DNA of 60,004 nt from an uncultured Alphaproteobacteria bacterium (GCA_937891825.1 CALAHN010000033.1:1-60004), one strand, 5' to 3'; shown: positions 1-11,380, counted from the stretch's first letter. Notes: generated from the sequence alone by a model not told the origin. Translations and numbers: made by a program.

Positions 1-1243
1 AGAGGCGGGAGGCCGGGACGCCGCCCAGCACGCCCGCCGCCGCCATCGCCTCGACGACGGCCGCCGCCGGTTTCGGCAGGCGAAGGGCGAATTCGTTGAA
101 GAAGGCGGGCGTCAGCAGCTCGACGCCGGGGATCGCCGCCAGACGGTCGGCCGTTGCGGAGGCGCGGGCATGGTTATGGCGCGCCAGTTCGGTCATCCCG
201 GCTTCCCCCAGGAGCGACATATGGATCGTGAAGGCCAGCGCGCAGAGGCCGGAATTGGTGCAGATATTGCTGGTCGCCTTGGCCCGGCGGATATGCTGCT
301 CGCGGGTCGATAGCGTCAGCACGAAGCCGCGTCGGCCTTCGGCGTCGACGGTTTCGCCGCAGAGCCGACCGGGCATCTGGCGGATCAGCTTTTCCCGGCA
401 GGCGAAAAGGCCGAGATGGGGGCCGCCGAAGTTCAGGGCGTTGCCGATGGATTGGCCTTCGCCGACCGCGATGTCCGCGCCCATGGCGCCCGGGGGCTTC
501 AGGGCGCCCAGGGCGACGACCTCGGTCGTGACGACGATCAGGAGCGCGCCGGCCTTGTGGGCGGTCTCCGCCAGCGCCGTGAGGTCGACGATATGCCCGA
601 ATGCGTCCGGATACTGCACGATGACGGCGCTGGCCGCGTCGTCGATCTTGGCCGCCAGGGCTTCGATATCGCTGGCGGCGGGGCTCGCCGGCGCCAGATC
701 GAAGCCGAACCCGGTCTGCCGGGCGAGCGTGCCGATCGACGCGGCATAATGGGGATGCAGATTGCCGGAGGCGACGATATGCGACCGTTTCGTCGTCCGG
801 TTCGCCATCAGAGCTGCTTCCGCCGCCGCCGTCGCGCCGTCGTACATGGAGGCGTTGGCCACATCCATGCCGGTCAGGAGCGCCACCTGCGTCTGGAACT
901 CGAACAGGACCTGCAGCGTGCCCTGGGCGATTTCCGGCTGGTAGGGAGTATATGCGGTCAGGAATTCGCCGCGCTGGATCAGGTAATCGACCGCGGCCGG
1001 CACATGGTGGCGATAGGCCCCGGCGCCGAGGAAGCTCGGCGCCGACCCTGCCGCCACATTCCTGGCGGCGAGGCGGGTCAGGGCGCGCTCCACCTCCATC
1101 TCGCTTTTGGCGTGGGGCAGGTCGACGGGGGCCTTGAGCAAGGCGCCCTCCGGCACGTCCACGAACAGGGCGTCGATCGAAGCCGCCCCGATCGTCTGGA
1201 GCATGGCACTGCGGTCAGCGTCGGTCAGCGGCAGATAACGCAT
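1..1243 (-). CDS. gcvPA: glycine dehydrogenase (decarboxylating) subunit 1, 3'-truncated by window edge
   Basis: This is the N-terminal half of a split P-protein of the glycine cleavage system. It decarboxylates glycine on pyridoxal phosphate and passes the aminomethyl group to lipoyl-GcvH. About 414 residues are visible from the ATG at 1243, and the frame stays open to base 1, so the C-terminus lies outside the window. Recognisable family segments include [15 protein letters not shown] at the N-terminus, [39 protein letters not shown] and [19 protein letters not shown] gcvPB gene carrying the PLP lysine should follow to the left. The gene starts 4 bp after the gcvH stop, in one operon behind the glycine riboswitch. 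The family assignment is secure. Confidence 0.95.
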   Translation of the reverse strand, partial: MRYLPLTDADRSAMLQTIGAASIDALFVDVPEGALLKAPVDLPHAKSEMEVERALTRLAARNVAAGSAPSFLGAGAYRHHVPAAVDYLIQRGEFLTAYTPYQPEIAQGTLQVLFEFQTQVALLTGMDVANASMYDGATAAAEAALMANRTTKRSHIVASGNLHPHYAASIGTLARQTGFGFDLAPASPAASDIEALAAKIDDAASAVIVQYPDAFGHIVDLTALAETAHKAGALLIVVTTEVVALGALKPPGAMGADIAVGEGQSIGNALNFGGPHLGLFACREKLIRQMPGRLCGETVDAEGRRGFVLTLSTREQHIRRAKATSNICTNSGLCALAFTIHMSLLGEAGMTELARHNHARASATADRLAAIPGVELLTPAFFNEFALRLPKPAAAVVEAMAAAGVLGGVPASRL

Positions 1244-1247
1244 CGGA

Positions 1248-1619
1248 TCACCTTTTGCAGAATTCGATGTACTCGGCTTCGTCCATCAGGCCGTCCAACT
1301 CGTCGGGGTCGGACAGCCGGATCTTGAAGAACCAGCCGTCGCCGCCGGCGTCGGAGTTGACGAGGCTCGGGTCGCCCTCGAGCGTGTCATTCACTTCGAT
1401 GACTTCGCCGGAGATCGGCGCGAACACGTCGCTCGCCGCTTTCACGGATTCGACGACCGCGCACTCGTCGTCCTTGTTCACGATGCGGCCGACTTCCGGC
1501 AATTCGACGAAGACGACGTCGCCCAATTGCTCCTGGGCATAATCGCTGACGCCGCAGGTCGCGATATCGTCCTCGATCAGGACCCATTCGTGCTCTTCGG
1601 TGAACTTGAGGTCCGCCAT
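1248..1619 (-). CDS. gcvH: glycine cleavage system H protein
   Basis: GcvH is the lipoyl carrier that shuttles the aminomethyl intermediate between the P, T and L proteins. The 123-residue length is typical. The lipoylation motif [10 protein letters not shown] places the modified lysine at about residue 60, in the usual hairpin of the biotinyl/lipoyl fold, and the N-terminal FTEEHEWV segment is a family hallmark. It lies 4 bp downstream of gcvT and 4 bp upstream of gcvPA, so the three genes form one transcript. Confidence 0.97.
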   Translation of the reverse strand: MADLKFTEEHEWVLIEDDIATCGVSDYAQEQLGDVVFVELPEVGRIVNKDDECAVVESVKAASDVFAPISGEVIEVNDTLEGDPSLVNSDAGGDGWFFKIRLSDPDELDGLMDEAEYIEFCKR

Positions 1620-1623
1620 CGGA

Positions 1624-2748
1624 CTACCCCCTGAAATAGTTGTGTGGATGGAACGGCAGCTTGACGATTTCCGCCGGGCGCGCCTGGCCGCGCACCATCA
1701 GGTCGATTCTGGTTCCGACCTTGGCGTGGGCGGCTTCGATATAGCCCATGGCGATGGGTCCATCGACGCTCGGGCCGTAGCCGCCGCTGGTGATCTGGCC
1801 GACGACGGCGCCGTCGATCCGGATTTCGACGCCGTCGCGCGCGAGCGCCCGGCCCTCGGGCCTGACGCCGACGCGGCGCCGGGCCGGCTTCTCCGCCAGT
1901 TCGCGCTGGATGCGTTCGGCGCCGAGGAAACCGCCGGCCGCCCGGCGATGCTTGGCGATGGTCCAGACGAGGCCAGCTTCAACGGGGGAAATCGTCGGAT
2001 CGAGTTCATGGCCGTAGAGGCAAAGGCCTGCTTCAAGGCGCAGCGAATCGCGCGCGCCCAGGCCGACGGGCGCGACGGCCGGGTCCGCCAGCAGCAGGCG
2101 GGCGATGGCTTCGGCCGCATCGGCCGGCATGCCGATCTCATAGCCGTCCTCGCCGGTGTAGCCTGAGCGGGTGACGAGGCAGGGGACGCCAGCCAGCATC
2201 AGGGCGCGGCCGGTCATGAACGGCATGGCGGCGACATCGGGGGCATGTTTCGCCAGCACCTCGGCGGCGGCGGGGCCCTGGAGGGCGAGCAGGCCGCGAT
2301 CGGCCTGATGATCGACCGTGACGCCGGGAAGGTTGGCCGTCATGTGGGCCAGGTCCTGATGCTTGCAGGCGGCGTTGACCACCAGAAAGAGGTCGTCGCC
2401 CCGATTCAGAACCATCAGATCGTCGAGCACGCCGCCCTCGGCGTTGGTGAAGAGCGTGTAGCGCATCTGGCCGTGGCCGAGACCCTGAATGTCGGCCGGG
2501 ACGAGGCGCTCCAGCGCGGCCGCCGCATCCGGCCCGCTCAGGCGGACCTGGCCCATGTGGGAGACGTCGAACAGGCCGGCGGCGGCGCGGCAATGGCGAT
2601 GCTCGGCCATCACGCCGGCGGGATACTGCACGGGCATCGCATGCCCGGCGAACGGAACCAGCTTCGCGCCGAGTTCGACATGCAGGTCGTATATCGGGGT
2701 CTTCAGCGGGGCGTCGTCGCTTTTGTGGTCGCTCGTGTCATCGCTCAT
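1624..2748 (-). CDS. gcvT: glycine cleavage system T protein (aminomethyltransferase)
   Basis: GcvT releases ammonia from the aminomethyl-lipoyl intermediate and gives 5,10-methylene-tetrahydrofolate. The 374 residues carry the family segments [13 protein letters not shown], the folate-binding [18 protein letters not shown] and the C-terminal [19 protein letters not shown]. The first 15 or so residues are a hydrophilic extension rich in Asp and Ser; a start slightly downstream cannot be excluded. It is the first gene of the operon and follows the tandem glycine riboswitch, whose last conserved base is about 55 bp upstream. Confidence 0.97.
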   Translation of the reverse strand: MSDDTSDHKSDDAPLKTPIYDLHVELGAKLVPFAGHAMPVQYPAGVMAEHRHCRAAAGLFDVSHMGQVRLSGPDAAAALERLVPADIQGLGHGQMRYTLFTNAEGGVLDDLMVLNRGDDLFLVVNAACKHQDLAHMTANLPGVTVDHQADRGLLALQGPAAAEVLAKHAPDVAAMPFMTGRALMLAGVPCLVTRSGYTGEDGYEIGMPADAAEAIARLLLADPAVAPVGLGARDSLRLEAGLCLYGHELDPTISPVEAGLVWTIAKHRRAAGGFLGAERIQRELAEKPARRRVGVRPEGRALARDGVEIRIDGAVVGQITSGGYGPSVDGPIAMGYIEAAHAKVGTRIDLMVRGQARPAEIVKLPFHPHNYFRG

Positions 2749-2802
2749 GGCCGGTCCTTTGCAAGAGGTCGCGACCGGCCCGGCGCATTGCCTGGCAAGC
2801 CG

Positions 2803-3014
2803 CCCCCTCTGTCATCGGACCTGAAAGATTCCCCGCCCATCCGGCCGGAGCCGACGCACGGTTTGCATCTTCGGTGGGATGAACCGGCGTCGCCGGCGCA
2901 TCCGCTTTCCAGAGCTGCCGACCCCCACGGTCCCTGGCGCCTGAGAGTTTCCGGGGCGGTTGCTCCTTCGGCGGTCGCGGCGCCTTTTCTAACAGGGCCG
3001 CAACGCTCTCCCGA
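2803..3014 (-). promoter_or_regulatory. tandem glycine riboswitch of the gcv operon
   Basis: Read on the minus strand, the leader begins with a GGGAGAGCGTTGCGG-like P1/P2 stretch and a CGCCGAAGGAGCAA core near 2960-2980. It continues through AACTCTCAGGC near 2941 and a short linker into a second aptamer with CACCGAAGATGCAAA near 2862-2876 and AATCTTTCAGG near 2819-2829. These are the conserved blocks of a two-aptamer glycine riboswitch. It lies directly upstream of gcvT, where the class normally turns glycine-degradation genes on when glycine is abundant. The expression platform between 2749 and 2802 was not resolved by eye. Confidence 0.93.
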
Positions 3015-3039
3015 CAGGGGTCATTGGCATGTGGTCTTG

Positions 3040-3067
3040 ACGATATGGAGTCTGCAGCCACTGTCAA
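3040..3067 (-). promoter_or_regulatory. putative sigma-70 promoter of gcvT-gcvH-gcvPA
   Basis: On the minus strand there is a perfect -35 hexamer TTGACA (3067-3062), a 16 bp spacer and TATCGT (3045-3040) as a 4/6 match to the -10. A start about 6-8 bp further would lie some 20 bp before the first riboswitch stem. The position relative to the riboswitch is the main support. Confidence 0.55.
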
Positions 3068-3125
3068 TGCTGTAGCGATCAGTTCGTGGGGGATAGAAGC
3101 GCGGCGAAATAGCCTGCCGGATCGA

Positions 3126-3154
3126 TTGCGCAGCGGGCATGCGCCGATTAAAGT
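3126..3154 (+). promoter_or_regulatory. candidate promoter for the nuo operon
   Basis: TTGCGC (3126-3131), 17 bp, then TAAAGT (3149-3154) lies 65 bp upstream of nuoA in the divergent gcv/nuo intergenic region. Both hexamers are imperfect, so this is a weak call. The ribosome-binding site is TGGAGG a few bases before the nuoA ATG. Confidence 0.3.
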
Positions 3155-3219
3155 GCGCCGCGCCGGGACAAGCGGCATGAGGTGGCCCCGCTCGGGGCGT
3201 CAAGCATTGGAGGCCAGCG

Positions 3220-3594
3220 ATGGCCGGTCTTGAAGATCTGCTGAAAGAGTATCTGCCGGTCCTGATTTTCTTCGGGATTGCGGGCGGTTTGGCCGTGGTC
3301 GCGGTCGGCGCATCCTATATCGTGGCGCGCCAGAAGCCGGACCCCGAGAAAGTGTCCGCCTATGAGTGCGGATTCGAAGCATTTACCGATAGCCGCGGCA
3401 AGTTCGACGTGCGGTTCTATCTGGTCGCCATTCTGTTCATCATCTTCGATCTTGAAGTGGCGTTCCTGTTTCCGTGGGCGGTCGCGCTTGGCGATATCGG
3501 CATGCTGGGCTTTTGGTCGATGATGGCGTTCCTTGGAATTCTGACGGTCGGCTTCATCTACGAATGGAAGAAGGGCGCGCTGGAATGGGAGTAA
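3220..3594 (+). CDS. nuoA: NADH-quinone oxidoreductase subunit A
   Basis: NuoA is a small membrane subunit of respiratory complex I near the quinone channel. The 124 residues show three hydrophobic segments (roughly 9-32, 65-87 and 92-112) and the conserved [12 protein letters not shown] loop, which contains the redox-accessible cysteine found in the family. A TGGAGG ribosome site precedes the start. It opens the 14-gene nuo operon. Its last 10 bp overlap the start of nuoB. Confidence 0.97.
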   Translation: MAGLEDLLKEYLPVLIFFGIAGGLAVVAVGASYIVARQKPDPEKVSAYECGFEAFTDSRGKFDVRFYLVAILFIIFDLEVAFLFPWAVALGDIGMLGFWSMMAFLGILTVGFIYEWKKGALEWE

Positions 3595-4124
3595 TCGACC
3601 GAGCCGGAGCCGTCGGGCCGGGCGCCGATCAGGATGCGATTCTGCGCGGCGTCACGACCGAAATTCAGGACAAGGGCTTCGTCGTCGCGAACCTGGACAA
3701 TCTGGTCAACTGGGCGCGCTCGGGCTCGCTCTGGCCGATGACCTTCGGCCTTGCCTGCTGCGCCGTCGAGATGATGCACACGGCCTGCGCCCGCTACGAC
3801 CTGGACCGGTTCGGCGTCGTGTTCCGTCCGAGCCCGCGCCAGTCGGACGTGATGATCGTCGCCGGCACGCTGACCAATAAGATGGCCCCGGCGCTCCGCA
3901 AGGTCTACGACCAGATGGCGGAGCCGCGCTGGGTGATCTCCATGGGCTCCTGCGCCAATGGCGGCGGCTATTACCATTATTCCTATTCGGTCGTGCGCGG
4001 CTGCGACAGGATCGTGCCCGTCGACATTTACGTCCCGGGCTGTCCGCCGACGGCGGAGGCGCTGCTCTACGGCGTGCTGCAACTGCAGAAAAAGATCAAA
4101 CGCACCGGCACGTTGCTACGCTGA
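3585..4124 (+). CDS. nuoB: NADH-quinone oxidoreductase subunit B
   Basis: NuoB carries the terminal 4Fe-4S cluster N2 that reduces quinone. The 179-residue product has the expected cysteines in [13 protein letters not shown], in [14 protein letters not shown] and in [11 protein letters not shown]. The start at 3585 was chosen because it gives the normal length and an N-terminus that reads into [15 protein letters not shown]. Upstream in-frame codons would lie far inside nuoA. The 10 bp overlap with nuoA suggests translational coupling. Confidence 0.96.
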   Translation: MGVIDRAGAVGPGADQDAILRGVTTEIQDKGFVVANLDNLVNWARSGSLWPMTFGLACCAVEMMHTACARYDLDRFGVVFRPSPRQSDVMIVAGTLTNKMAPALRKVYDQMAEPRWVISMGSCANGGGYYHYSYSVVRGCDRIVPVDIYVPGCPPTAEALLYGVLQLQKKIKRTGTLLR

Positions 4125-4140
4125 CGGGGAGCGGTAGATC

Positions 4141-4758
4141 ATGAGAAATCTCGCCGAACACATCGTCGATAACATCGGCGACATCGTCCTCTCGCATTCG
4201 ATCCGTCTCGGCGAACTGACGCTGATCGTGCGCCGGGATGCGATCATCCGCGCGCTGACGTTCCTGCGAGACGACGCGACGGTCGAGTGCAAGCTGCTGC
4301 TGGATGTCTGCGGCGTCGATTATCCCGGCCGGCCGGAGCGGTTCGAGGTCGTCTACAATCTCTTGAGCGTGCGCCAGAACCATCGGGTCCGGGTCAAGGT
4401 CACGACCGACGAGGACACGCCGGTGCCGTCCGTCGCCGGCGTCTTCCGGTCCGCCGACTGGTTCGAGCGCGAAGCCTGGGACATGTACGGCATCTTTTTC
4501 TCCGACCATCCGGACCTCCGCCGCATCCTGACCGACTATGGCTTCGAAGGGCATCCGCTCCGCAAGGACTTCCCGCTGACGGGCTATGTCGAAGTGCGCT
4601 ACGACGATGAGGCGAAGCGCGTCGTTTATGAGCCGGTCAAGCTGCCCCAGGACTTCCGCAGCTTCGATTTCCTGAGCCCGTGGGAAGGCGCGCAGCGCCA
4701 TCTGCCCGGCGACGAAAAAGCGGACGCGCCCAAGGCCGCCGCCGCAAAGACGGACTGA
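4141..4758 (+). CDS. nuoC: NADH-quinone oxidoreductase subunit C (30 kDa)
   Basis: NuoC is a peripheral-arm subunit that packs against NuoD. The 205 residues contain the 30 kDa signature as [21 protein letters not shown], split here into [13 protein letters not shown] and [20 protein letters not shown]. The C-terminus is a Lys/Ala-rich tail. nuoC and nuoD are separate genes, as usual in alphaproteobacteria and unlike the fused form of enterics. It starts 16 bp after nuoB and ends 8 bp before nuoD. Confidence 0.96.
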   Translation: MRNLAEHIVDNIGDIVLSHSIRLGELTLIVRRDAIIRALTFLRDDATVECKLLLDVCGVDYPGRPERFEVVYNLLSVRQNHRVRVKVTTDEDTPVPSVAGVFRSADWFEREAWDMYGIFFSDHPDLRRILTDYGFEGHPLRKDFPLTGYVEVRYDDEAKRVVYEPVKLPQDFRSFDFLSPWEGAQRHLPGDEKADAPKAAAAKTD

Positions 4759-4766
4759 GGCGAAAC

Positions 4767-5945
4767 ATGGCCGAAGCGCATATCAAGAACTACACGATCA
4801 ATTTCGGGCCGCAGCACCCGGCGGCGCATGGCGTGCTGCGCATGGTGATGGAGCTTGACGGCGAGATCGTCGACCGCATCGACAGCCATATCGGCTTGCT
4901 GCATCGCGGCACCGAAAAGCTGATCGAGTACAAGACCTATCTGCAGGCCCTGCCGTATTTCGACCGCCTCGATTACGTGGCGCCGATGTGTCAGGAGCAT
5001 GCCTACGCGCTCGCCGTCGAGAAGCTGCTGGGCATCGAGCCGCCGCCGCGCGGAAAGTATGTCCGGGTGCTGTTCGCCGAAATCAGCCGCATCCTGAACC
5101 ATCTCCTGAACGTCACGGCCTTCGCCATGGACGTCGGCGCGATGACGCCGATGCTCTGGGGCTTCGAGCAGCGCGAAAAGCTGATGGAATTCTACGAGGG
5201 CGTTTCCGGCGCGCGCCTGCATGCCGCCTATTTCCGGCCCGGCGGCGTCCACCAGGACCTGCCCGCCGGCATGCTGGAAGCGATCGACGCCTGGTGCGAC
5301 GCCTTCCCGGCCTTTATCGACGACATGCGCGCGCTGCTGGACGGCAACCGGATCTTCAAGCAACGCTCCGTCGGCATCGGCGTCGTTTCCGAGCGGGACG
5401 CGCTGGGCTGGGGCTTCACCGGCCCGATGCTGCGCGGCTCCGGCGTCGCCTTCGATCTCCGCCGCGCCCAGCCTTACGACGCCTACGATCAGATCGATTT
5501 CGACGTGCCCATTGGCCGGAATGGCGACTGCTACGACCGCTATGTCTGCCGGGTCGAGGAAATGGCGCAGAGCCTGAAGATCATCAAGCAGTGCATCGCC
5601 CAGATGCCCGACGGCCCGGTCATGACCGAAGACGGCAAGATCAGCCCGCCCGGAAGGGGCGAGATGAAGCGCTCGATGGAAGCGCTGATCCATCACTTTA
5701 AGCTGTATACCGAGGGCTATCACGTGCCGGCCGGCGAAACCTATACCGCGGTCGAAGCGCCCAAGGGCGAGTTCGCCGTCTATCTCGTGTCCGACGGCAC
5801 GAACAAGCCCTACCGCTGCAAGATCCGCGCGCCGGGCTTCGCCCACCTGCAGGCGATGGAATTCTGCTCCAAGGGCCACATGCTGGCGGACAGCGTCGCG
5901 ATCCTCGGCTCGATGGATATCGTCTTCGGGGAGGTCGATCGATGA
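4767..5945 (+). CDS. nuoD: NADH-quinone oxidoreductase subunit D (49 kDa)
   Basis: NuoD forms, with NuoB, the quinone-binding cavity of complex I. The product of 392 residues starts [22 protein letters not shown], quoted here as [15 protein letters not shown], which is the near-universal N-terminal motif. It ends with [12 protein letters not shown], equally conserved. The ATG at 4767 is preferred over a longer in-frame start inside nuoC, because it follows the nuoC stop by 8 bp and gives the standard N-terminus. Its stop overlaps the nuoE start by 4 bp (ATGA). Confidence 0.97.
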   Translation: MAEAHIKNYTINFGPQHPAAHGVLRMVMELDGEIVDRIDSHIGLLHRGTEKLIEYKTYLQALPYFDRLDYVAPMCQEHAYALAVEKLLGIEPPPRGKYVRVLFAEISRILNHLLNVTAFAMDVGAMTPMLWGFEQREKLMEFYEGVSGARLHAAYFRPGGVHQDLPAGMLEAIDAWCDAFPAFIDDMRALLDGNRIFKQRSVGIGVVSERDALGWGFTGPMLRGSGVAFDLRRAQPYDAYDQIDFDVPIGRNGDCYDRYVCRVEEMAQSLKIIKQCIAQMPDGPVMTEDGKISPPGRGEMKRSMEALIHHFKLYTEGYHVPAGETYTAVEAPKGEFAVYLVSDGTNKPYRCKIRAPGFAHLQAMEFCSKGHMLADSVAILGSMDIVFGEVDR

Positions 5946-6553
5946 GCGGCCTCGATATCGCGGGCGATGACCTGCAGCCCAAAAGCTTTGAGTTCGGCCC
6001 GGCCGAGCTTGAGCGCGTCAATGTCATTATCGCGAAATACCCGGCGGCGAAGAAGCAAAGCGCGGTGATGCCGCTGCTCGATCTGGCCCAGCGCCAGCAC
6101 GGCGGCTGGATTCCGCGCGCCGCTATCGAATATATCGCGGACATGCTGGAAATGCCGTCGATCCGCGTCTGGGAAGTCGCGACCTTCTACACGATGTATT
6201 TCCTGGCCCCCAAGGGCAAGCACAAGGTGCAGGTCTGCACCACGACGCCCTGCTGGCTGCGCGGCTCCGACGATGTGGTCGCCGCCTGCAAGAGCCATCT
6301 CGGCATCGGCTTCGGGCAGGTCACGACGGACGGCCTGTTCAGCTTGCATGAAGTCGAATGCCTCGGCGCCTGCGTGAACGCGCCGATGATCCAGATCGAC
6401 GACGATTTTTACGAGGACCTGGACGCCGCATCGACCGCGCGCATCCTTGACGCCTTCAAAGCCGGCGAGCGGCCGAAGCCGGGACCCCAGAACGGGCGTC
6501 ACGGCTCCGAACCCGCCAAGGCCGATCCGAGCGGAGATGACGCCCAGTGCTAA
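5942..6553 (+). CDS. nuoE: NADH-quinone oxidoreductase subunit E (24 kDa)
   Basis: NuoE is the thioredoxin-fold subunit of the NADH dehydrogenase module and holds the 2Fe-2S cluster N1a. The four ligands are visible in [11 protein letters not shown] and in [13 protein letters not shown]. The N-terminal helical region [17 protein letters not shown] is typical. At 203 residues it has a hydrophilic Pro/Lys-rich C-terminal tail after about residue 175. It overlaps nuoD by 4 bp and nuoF by 7 bp. Confidence 0.96.
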   Translation: MSGLDIAGDDLQPKSFEFGPAELERVNVIIAKYPAAKKQSAVMPLLDLAQRQHGGWIPRAAIEYIADMLEMPSIRVWEVATFYTMYFLAPKGKHKVQVCTTTPCWLRGSDDVVAACKSHLGIGFGQVTTDGLFSLHEVECLGACVNAPMIQIDDDFYEDLDAASTARILDAFKAGERPKPGPQNGRHGSEPAKADPSGDDAQC

Positions 6554-7827
6554 AGCCCGAAGACCGCATCTTCACCAATCTCTACGGCGCGGAGCCCTGG
6601 ACGCTTGAAGCGGCCCGGAAGCGCGGCGATTGGGATGGCACCAAGGACCTGATCCTGAAGGGCCGCGACTGGATCGTCGACGAAATGAAGAAGTCCGGCA
6701 TGCGCGGCCGCGGCGGCGCGGGCTTTCCGACCGGCCTGAAATGGTCGTTCATGCCGAAGAACGACGACGGCATGCCGCGCTATCTGGTCGTCAATGCCGA
6801 CGAGGGCGAGCCCGGCACCTGCAAGGACCGGGACATGATGCGGAACGATCCGCACAAGCTGGTCGAAGGCTGCCTGCTGGCCGGCGTCGGCCTCGGCGCG
6901 ACCGCGGGCTACATCTACATCCGCGGCGAGTTTAAGAACGAAGCCGACATCCTCGACGCGGCGATCGCCGAAGCTTACGAGGCCGGCCTGCTCGGCAAGA
7001 ACGCCTGCGGGGCGGGCTACGATTTCGATCTCTACCTGCATCGCGGCGCCGGCGCCTATATCTGCGGCGAGGAAACCGCGCTGATCGAAAGCCTGGAAGG
7101 CAAGAAAGGCCAGCCGCGCCTGAAGCCGCCGTTCCCGGCGATGGCGGGCCTCTATGGCCGCCCGACGACCGTCAACAATGTCGAGACCATCGCCGCCGCG
7201 CCGACGATTCTGCGCCGGGGCGCGACCTGGTTCTCCAGCTTCGGCCGCGAGAACAACGCCGGCACCAAGGTGTTCTGCATCTCGGGCCATGTGAACACGC
7301 CCTGCAATGTCGAGGAGGCGATGAGCATCCCGCTCCGGGAGCTGATCGAGAAGCATGCGGGCGGCGTCCGCGGCGGCTGGGACAATCTGCTGGCGGTCAT
7401 CCCCGGCGGTTCGTCGACGCCGATCCTGCCGAAATCGATCTGCGACGACGTGTTGATGGATTTCGATGCGCTGCGGGAAGCGCAGTCCGGCCTCGGCACC
7501 GCGGCGGTCATCGTCATGGACAAGTCGACGGACGTCGTGAAGGCGATTGCGCGGCTCTCCTATTTCTACATGCATGAGAGCTGCGGCCAGTGCACGCCGT
7601 GCCGCGAAGGCTTCGGCTGGGTGCATCGGGTCATGAACCGCATGGTGACGGGCGAAGCGCGTATGGAAGAGATCGACATGCTGCATCAGGTCACCAAGGA
7701 AATCGAAGGCCATACGATTTGCGCCCACGGCGATGGCGGCTCCTGGCCGATCCAGGGCCTGATCCGGCATTTCCGGCCGGAGCTTGAACGCAGAATTCGC
7801 GAGCGCCTCGGCGCGGCGGCGGCGTAA
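6547..7827 (+). CDS. nuoF: NADH-quinone oxidoreductase subunit F (51 kDa, NADH/FMN binding)
   Basis: NuoF oxidises NADH through FMN and the 4Fe-4S cluster N3. The 426-residue protein contains the glycine-rich [13 protein letters not shown] near residue 55, the FMN-contacting [14 protein letters not shown], the [19 protein letters not shown] segment and the cluster motif [12 protein letters not shown]. The start is GTG at 6547, inside the nuoE stop region, with a 7 bp overlap. No better downstream start keeps the conserved N-terminus. Confidence 0.97.
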   Translation: MLKPEDRIFTNLYGAEPWTLEAARKRGDWDGTKDLILKGRDWIVDEMKKSGMRGRGGAGFPTGLKWSFMPKNDDGMPRYLVVNADEGEPGTCKDRDMMRNDPHKLVEGCLLAGVGLGATAGYIYIRGEFKNEADILDAAIAEAYEAGLLGKNACGAGYDFDLYLHRGAGAYICGEETALIESLEGKKGQPRLKPPFPAMAGLYGRPTTVNNVETIAAAPTILRRGATWFSSFGRENNAGTKVFCISGHVNTPCNVEEAMSIPLRELIEKHAGGVRGGWDNLLAVIPGGSSTPILPKSICDDVLMDFDALREAQSGLGTAAVIVMDKSTDVVKAIARLSYFYMHESCGQCTPCREGFGWVHRVMNRMVTGEARMEEIDMLHQVTKEIEGHTICAHGDGGSWPIQGLIRHFRPELERRIRERLGAAAA

Positions 7828-7842
7828 GGGGGCTTCAGGGCA

Positions 7843-9864
7843 ATGCCGAAACTCAAAGTCGACGGCGTCGAGGTCGAAGTCCCGAAAGGGGCGACCGTGC
7901 TGCAGGCCTGCGAAGCGGCCGGCAAGGAAGTGCCGCGCTTCTGCTATCATGACCGGCTGTCGATCGCCGGCAATTGCCGCATGTGCCTGGTCGAGATCAA
8001 ACCCGGCCCGCCGAAGCCGGCCGCCTCCTGCGCGATGCCGGCGGGCGACAACATGGAAGTCTTCACCGACAGCCCGATGGTCCATCACGCGCGCAAGGGC
8101 GTGATGGAGATGCTGCTCATCAACCATCCGCTGGATTGCCCGATTTGCGACCAGGGCGGCGAGTGCGATCTGCAGGATCAGGCGATGGGCTACGGCGTCG
8201 CCTCCAGCCGCTACGACGACGTCAAGCGCGCCGTCACCGAAAAACATATGGGTCCCCTGATCAAGACGTTCATGACCCGTTGCATCCATTGCACGCGCTG
8301 CGTCCGCTTCATGGACGAAATCGCGGGCGTGCCGGCCATCGGCGCCCTCGGCCGTGGCGAGCATATGGAAATCTCGACCCTGGAAGCCGGCATCGCGTCG
8401 GAGCTTTCAGGCAACATCATCGATCTCTGCCCTGTCGGCGCGCTGACCTCGAAGCCCTATGCCTTCATCGCGCGGCCCTGGGAGCTGACCAAGACCGAAT
8501 CGATCGACGTCATGGACGCCGTCGGCAGCAATATCCGGATCGACGCGCGCGGCCCGGAAGTGCTGCGCGTGCTCCCGCGCCTGCATGAGGATGTCAACGA
8601 GGAGTGGATCTCCGACAAGACGCGTTTCGCCGTCGACGGCCTGAAGCGGCAGCGGCTGGACCGCGCCTATGTGCGCGGCGCCGATGGCAAGTTGAAGCCG
8701 ACAAGCTGGCAGGCGGCGTTGAATGTCGTCGCCGACAAGCTCAAGGCGACCGACGCCGCGGCGACCGGCGTGATCGCCGGCGACCAGACCGATTGCGAGA
8801 CCCTGTTCGCGGCCAAGAGCCTGTTTCATGGCCTCGGCGTGCAGAACCTGGACTGTCGTCAGGATGGCGCCAAGCTGAACGGCGGGCCGCGCGGCGGCTA
8901 TATCCTGAACGCCGGCCTCGCGGGCGTCGAAGCGGCCGACCGGCTGCTGCTGATCGGCTGCAATCCCCGAATCGAGGCGGCGGTCTTCAATGCCCGCATC
9001 CGCAAGCGCTGGCTCGCCGGCGGCTTCAAGGTCGGCGTCATCGGCCACACCGGGGACCTGACCTACCCGGCCGAAGCAATCGATTTCGATGGCGCTGCAG
9101 ATTTCCTCGAAGGCGCCGAGCGGCCGCTGACGATTGTCGGCGCGGGCGCGCTGGCGCGGGCCGACGGGGCTGCGATCCTGGCGCAAGCTCGGGCGCTCGC
9201 CAGCGTTTCCGAGGACTGGAACGGCTTCGGCGTGCTGCACACGGCGGCGAGCCGCGTCGGCGGCCTCGACCTCGGCTTCCTTCCGGGCGAAGGCGGGCTC
9301 GACGTGGCGGGCATGCTGGACGCGGCCGCATCGGGCGCGCTCAAGACGGTTTATCTTCTGGGCGCGGACGAACTTGACGCCGCCAAGCTCGCCGACGCCT
9401 TCGTGATCTATCAGGGCGCCATCGGCGACGCGGGGGCCCATGTGGCGGACGTGATCCTGCCAGGCGCCGCCTACACTGAAAAAGACGGCACCTACGTCAA
9501 TACCGAAGGCCGCGCCCAGCGGGCCATGCGGGCGGTGTTTCCGCCGGGAGAGGGCCGGGAAGACTGGTCGATCCTGCGGGCGCTTTCGGGCGCGCTCGGC
9601 GCGCCGCTGCCGTTCGACGACCTTCGCCAGTTGCGCGAAGCGATGATCGCGGCTTGCCCGGCTTTGGGCGCCATCGACGCGCAGGCCCCTGGCGACTGGG
9701 GGTCGTTCGGGGTAGAAGGCCCCATTGATCCAGCGCCGCTCGCAAGCGGCGTCCTGAATTTCTACATGACCGACCCGATTTCCCGCGCCAGCGCCACCAT
9801 GGCGAAGTGCATGGCGGAATTCGGCGGAAAAGCGACATCGGAACGGACCGAAGCGCATGGATAG
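7843..9864 (+). CDS. nuoG: NADH-quinone oxidoreductase subunit G (75 kDa)
   Basis: NuoG is the large iron-sulfur subunit of the NADH module. Its N-terminal ferredoxin-like domain has Cys34, Cys45, Cys48 and Cys63 for a 2Fe-2S cluster. The [18 protein letters not shown] segment follows, then [10 protein letters not shown] and the [12 protein letters not shown] cysteine for 4Fe-4S clusters. The rest, from about residue 215, is a molybdopterin-oxidoreductase-like domain. At 673 residues it is the compact form common in alphaproteobacteria and mitochondria, not the about 900-residue enteric form. It overlaps nuoH by 8 bp. Confidence 0.96.
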   Translation: MPKLKVDGVEVEVPKGATVLQACEAAGKEVPRFCYHDRLSIAGNCRMCLVEIKPGPPKPAASCAMPAGDNMEVFTDSPMVHHARKGVMEMLLINHPLDCPICDQGGECDLQDQAMGYGVASSRYDDVKRAVTEKHMGPLIKTFMTRCIHCTRCVRFMDEIAGVPAIGALGRGEHMEISTLEAGIASELSGNIIDLCPVGALTSKPYAFIARPWELTKTESIDVMDAVGSNIRIDARGPEVLRVLPRLHEDVNEEWISDKTRFAVDGLKRQRLDRAYVRGADGKLKPTSWQAALNVVADKLKATDAAATGVIAGDQTDCETLFAAKSLFHGLGVQNLDCRQDGAKLNGGPRGGYILNAGLAGVEAADRLLLIGCNPRIEAAVFNARIRKRWLAGGFKVGVIGHTGDLTYPAEAIDFDGAADFLEGAERPLTIVGAGALARADGAAILAQARALASVSEDWNGFGVLHTAASRVGGLDLGFLPGEGGLDVAGMLDAAASGALKTVYLLGADELDAAKLADAFVIYQGAIGDAGAHVADVILPGAAYTEKDGTYVNTEGRAQRAMRAVFPPGEGREDWSILRALSGALGAPLPFDDLRQLREAMIAACPALGAIDAQAPGDWGSFGVEGPIDPAPLASGVLNFYMTDPISRASATMAKCMAEFGGKATSERTEAHG

Positions 9865-10870
9865 TTTCTGGACAGGATATGCGTGGCCGACGATGATCAT
9901 CGTCCTCCACATCCTCGCGACAGTGCTGCCGCTGATGGGCGCGGTCGCTTACCTGACCCTGGCGGAACGCAAGGTCATCGCGGCCATGCAGATGCGGCGC
10001 GGGCCGAATGTCGTCGGCCCGTTCGGCCTGCTGCAGCCGCTTGCGGACGGCCTGAAGCTGTTCACCAAGGAAACCATCATCCCGGCGGGCGCCAACGCGA
10101 CGCTGTTCGTCGCGGCCCCGATGCTGACCTTCATGCTGGCCTTCGTCGCCTGGGCGGTCATCCCGGTCGACGAGGGCTGGGCGATCGCCGATCTCAACGT
10201 CGGCATCTTGTATCTGTTCGCGATTTCCTCGCTCGGCGTCTACGGCATCATCATCGCCGGCTGGGCCTCGAATTCCCGCTATCCGTTCCTCGGCGCGCTC
10301 CGATCGGCGGCGCAGATGGTCTCCTATGAAGTCTCAATCGGCTTCGTCATCATCACGGTGCTGCTTTGCGTCGGCTCCCTGAACCTGACCGACATCGTGA
10401 TGGCGCAGCAGGGCCTCTGGTTCGCGGTGCCGCTGTTCCCGATGTTCGTGATCTTCTTCATTTCGGCGCTGGCGGAAACCAACCGGGCGCCGTTCGACCT
10501 GCCGGAAGCGGAAGCCGAGCTGGTCTCGGGCTACAACGTCGAATATTCGTCGATGGCGTTCGCGCTGTTTTTCCTCGGCGAGTACGCCAACATGATCCTG
10601 ATGAGCGCCATGACAGTGACGCTGTTCCTGGGCGGCTGGCTGCCGATCCTGGATGTCGCGCCGTTCAACTGGATCCCGGGCTTCTTCTGGTTCGCGGGCA
10701 AAACGGCGGCCGTGCTGTTCTGCTTCCTCTGGGTGCGCGCCACCTTCCCGCGGTATCGCTACGACCAGTTGATGCGGCTTGGCTGGAAGGTCTTTCTGCC
10801 GTTCTCGCTGCTCTGGGTCGTGTTGACGGCCGGCGTACTGGTCGCCTTCGACTGGCTGCCGAAGTCGTAA
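9857..10870 (+). CDS. nuoH: NADH-quinone oxidoreductase subunit H
   Basis: NuoH is the membrane subunit that forms the entrance of the quinone tunnel and joins the peripheral and membrane arms. The 337-residue protein has about eight hydrophobic segments. It carries the family signatures [20 protein letters not shown] near residue 38 and [18 protein letters not shown] near residue 205, whose acidic residues line the quinone/proton path. The start overlaps the nuoG stop by 8 bp. Confidence 0.97.
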   Translation: MDSFWTGYAWPTMIIVLHILATVLPLMGAVAYLTLAERKVIAAMQMRRGPNVVGPFGLLQPLADGLKLFTKETIIPAGANATLFVAAPMLTFMLAFVAWAVIPVDEGWAIADLNVGILYLFAISSLGVYGIIIAGWASNSRYPFLGALRSAAQMVSYEVSIGFVIITVLLCVGSLNLTDIVMAQQGLWFAVPLFPMFVIFFISALAETNRAPFDLPEAEAELVSGYNVEYSSMAFALFFLGEYANMILMSAMTVTLFLGGWLPILDVAPFNWIPGFFWFAGKTAAVLFCFLWVRATFPRYRYDQLMRLGWKVFLPFSLLWVVLTAGVLVAFDWLPKS

Positions 10871-10891
10871 GGCGAGGATAGGGGTTCACAC

Positions 10892-11380
10892 ATGGCATTC
10901 ATCGATCGCGCCGCACGGAGTTTCTTTCTGGCCGAGCTTGTCTCGGGCATGGCGCTGACCTTCAGCTACATGTTCAAGAAGAAGGTGACGCTGAATTATC
11001 CCTACGAGAAAGGCCCGCTCAGCCCCCGGTTCCGCGGCGAGCATGCGTTGCGCCGCTATCCGAACGGCGAGGAGCGCTGCATCGCCTGCAAGCTGTGCGA
11101 GGCGATCTGCCCGGCCCAGGCGATCACCATCGAGGCGGAGCCGCGCGAAGACGGCAGCCGCCGCACGACCCGCTATGACATCGACATGACGAAATGCATC
11201 TACTGCGGCTTCTGTCAGGAAGCCTGCCCGGTCGATGCGATCGTCGAGGGTCCGAACTTCGAGTTCGCGACCGAAACCCGCGAAGAGCTGATGTACAACA
11301 AGCAGAAGCTGCTCGATAACGGCGATCGGTGGGAAACCGCCATCGCGCAGAACCTGGCGCAGGACGCGCCCTACCGCTAA
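10892..11380 (+). CDS. nuoI: NADH-quinone oxidoreductase subunit I (ferredoxin-like)
   Basis: NuoI holds the two 4Fe-4S clusters N6a and N6b that pass electrons to NuoB. The two ligand sets are [16 protein letters not shown] and [16 protein letters not shown], each followed by the typical ferredoxin turn. The 162-residue length and the N-terminal amphipathic stretch, which anchors it at the membrane surface, match the family. A GGGG-type ribosome site lies upstream. The 55 bp before nuoJ form the widest gap inside the nuo operon; I see no promoter in it. Confidence 0.97.
   Translation: MAFIDRAARSFFLAELVSGMALTFSYMFKKKVTLNYPYEKGPLSPRFRGEHALRRYPNGEERCIACKLCEAICPAQAITIEAEPREDGSRRTTRYDIDMTKCIYCGFCQEACPVDAIVEGPNFEFATETREELMYNKQKLLDNGDRWETAIAQNLAQDAPYR

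Noticed and set aside
6550-8364. 604-codon minus-strand frame opposite nuoF/nuoG
   Set aside because: Codon-phase shadow of conserved complex I genes; no motif.
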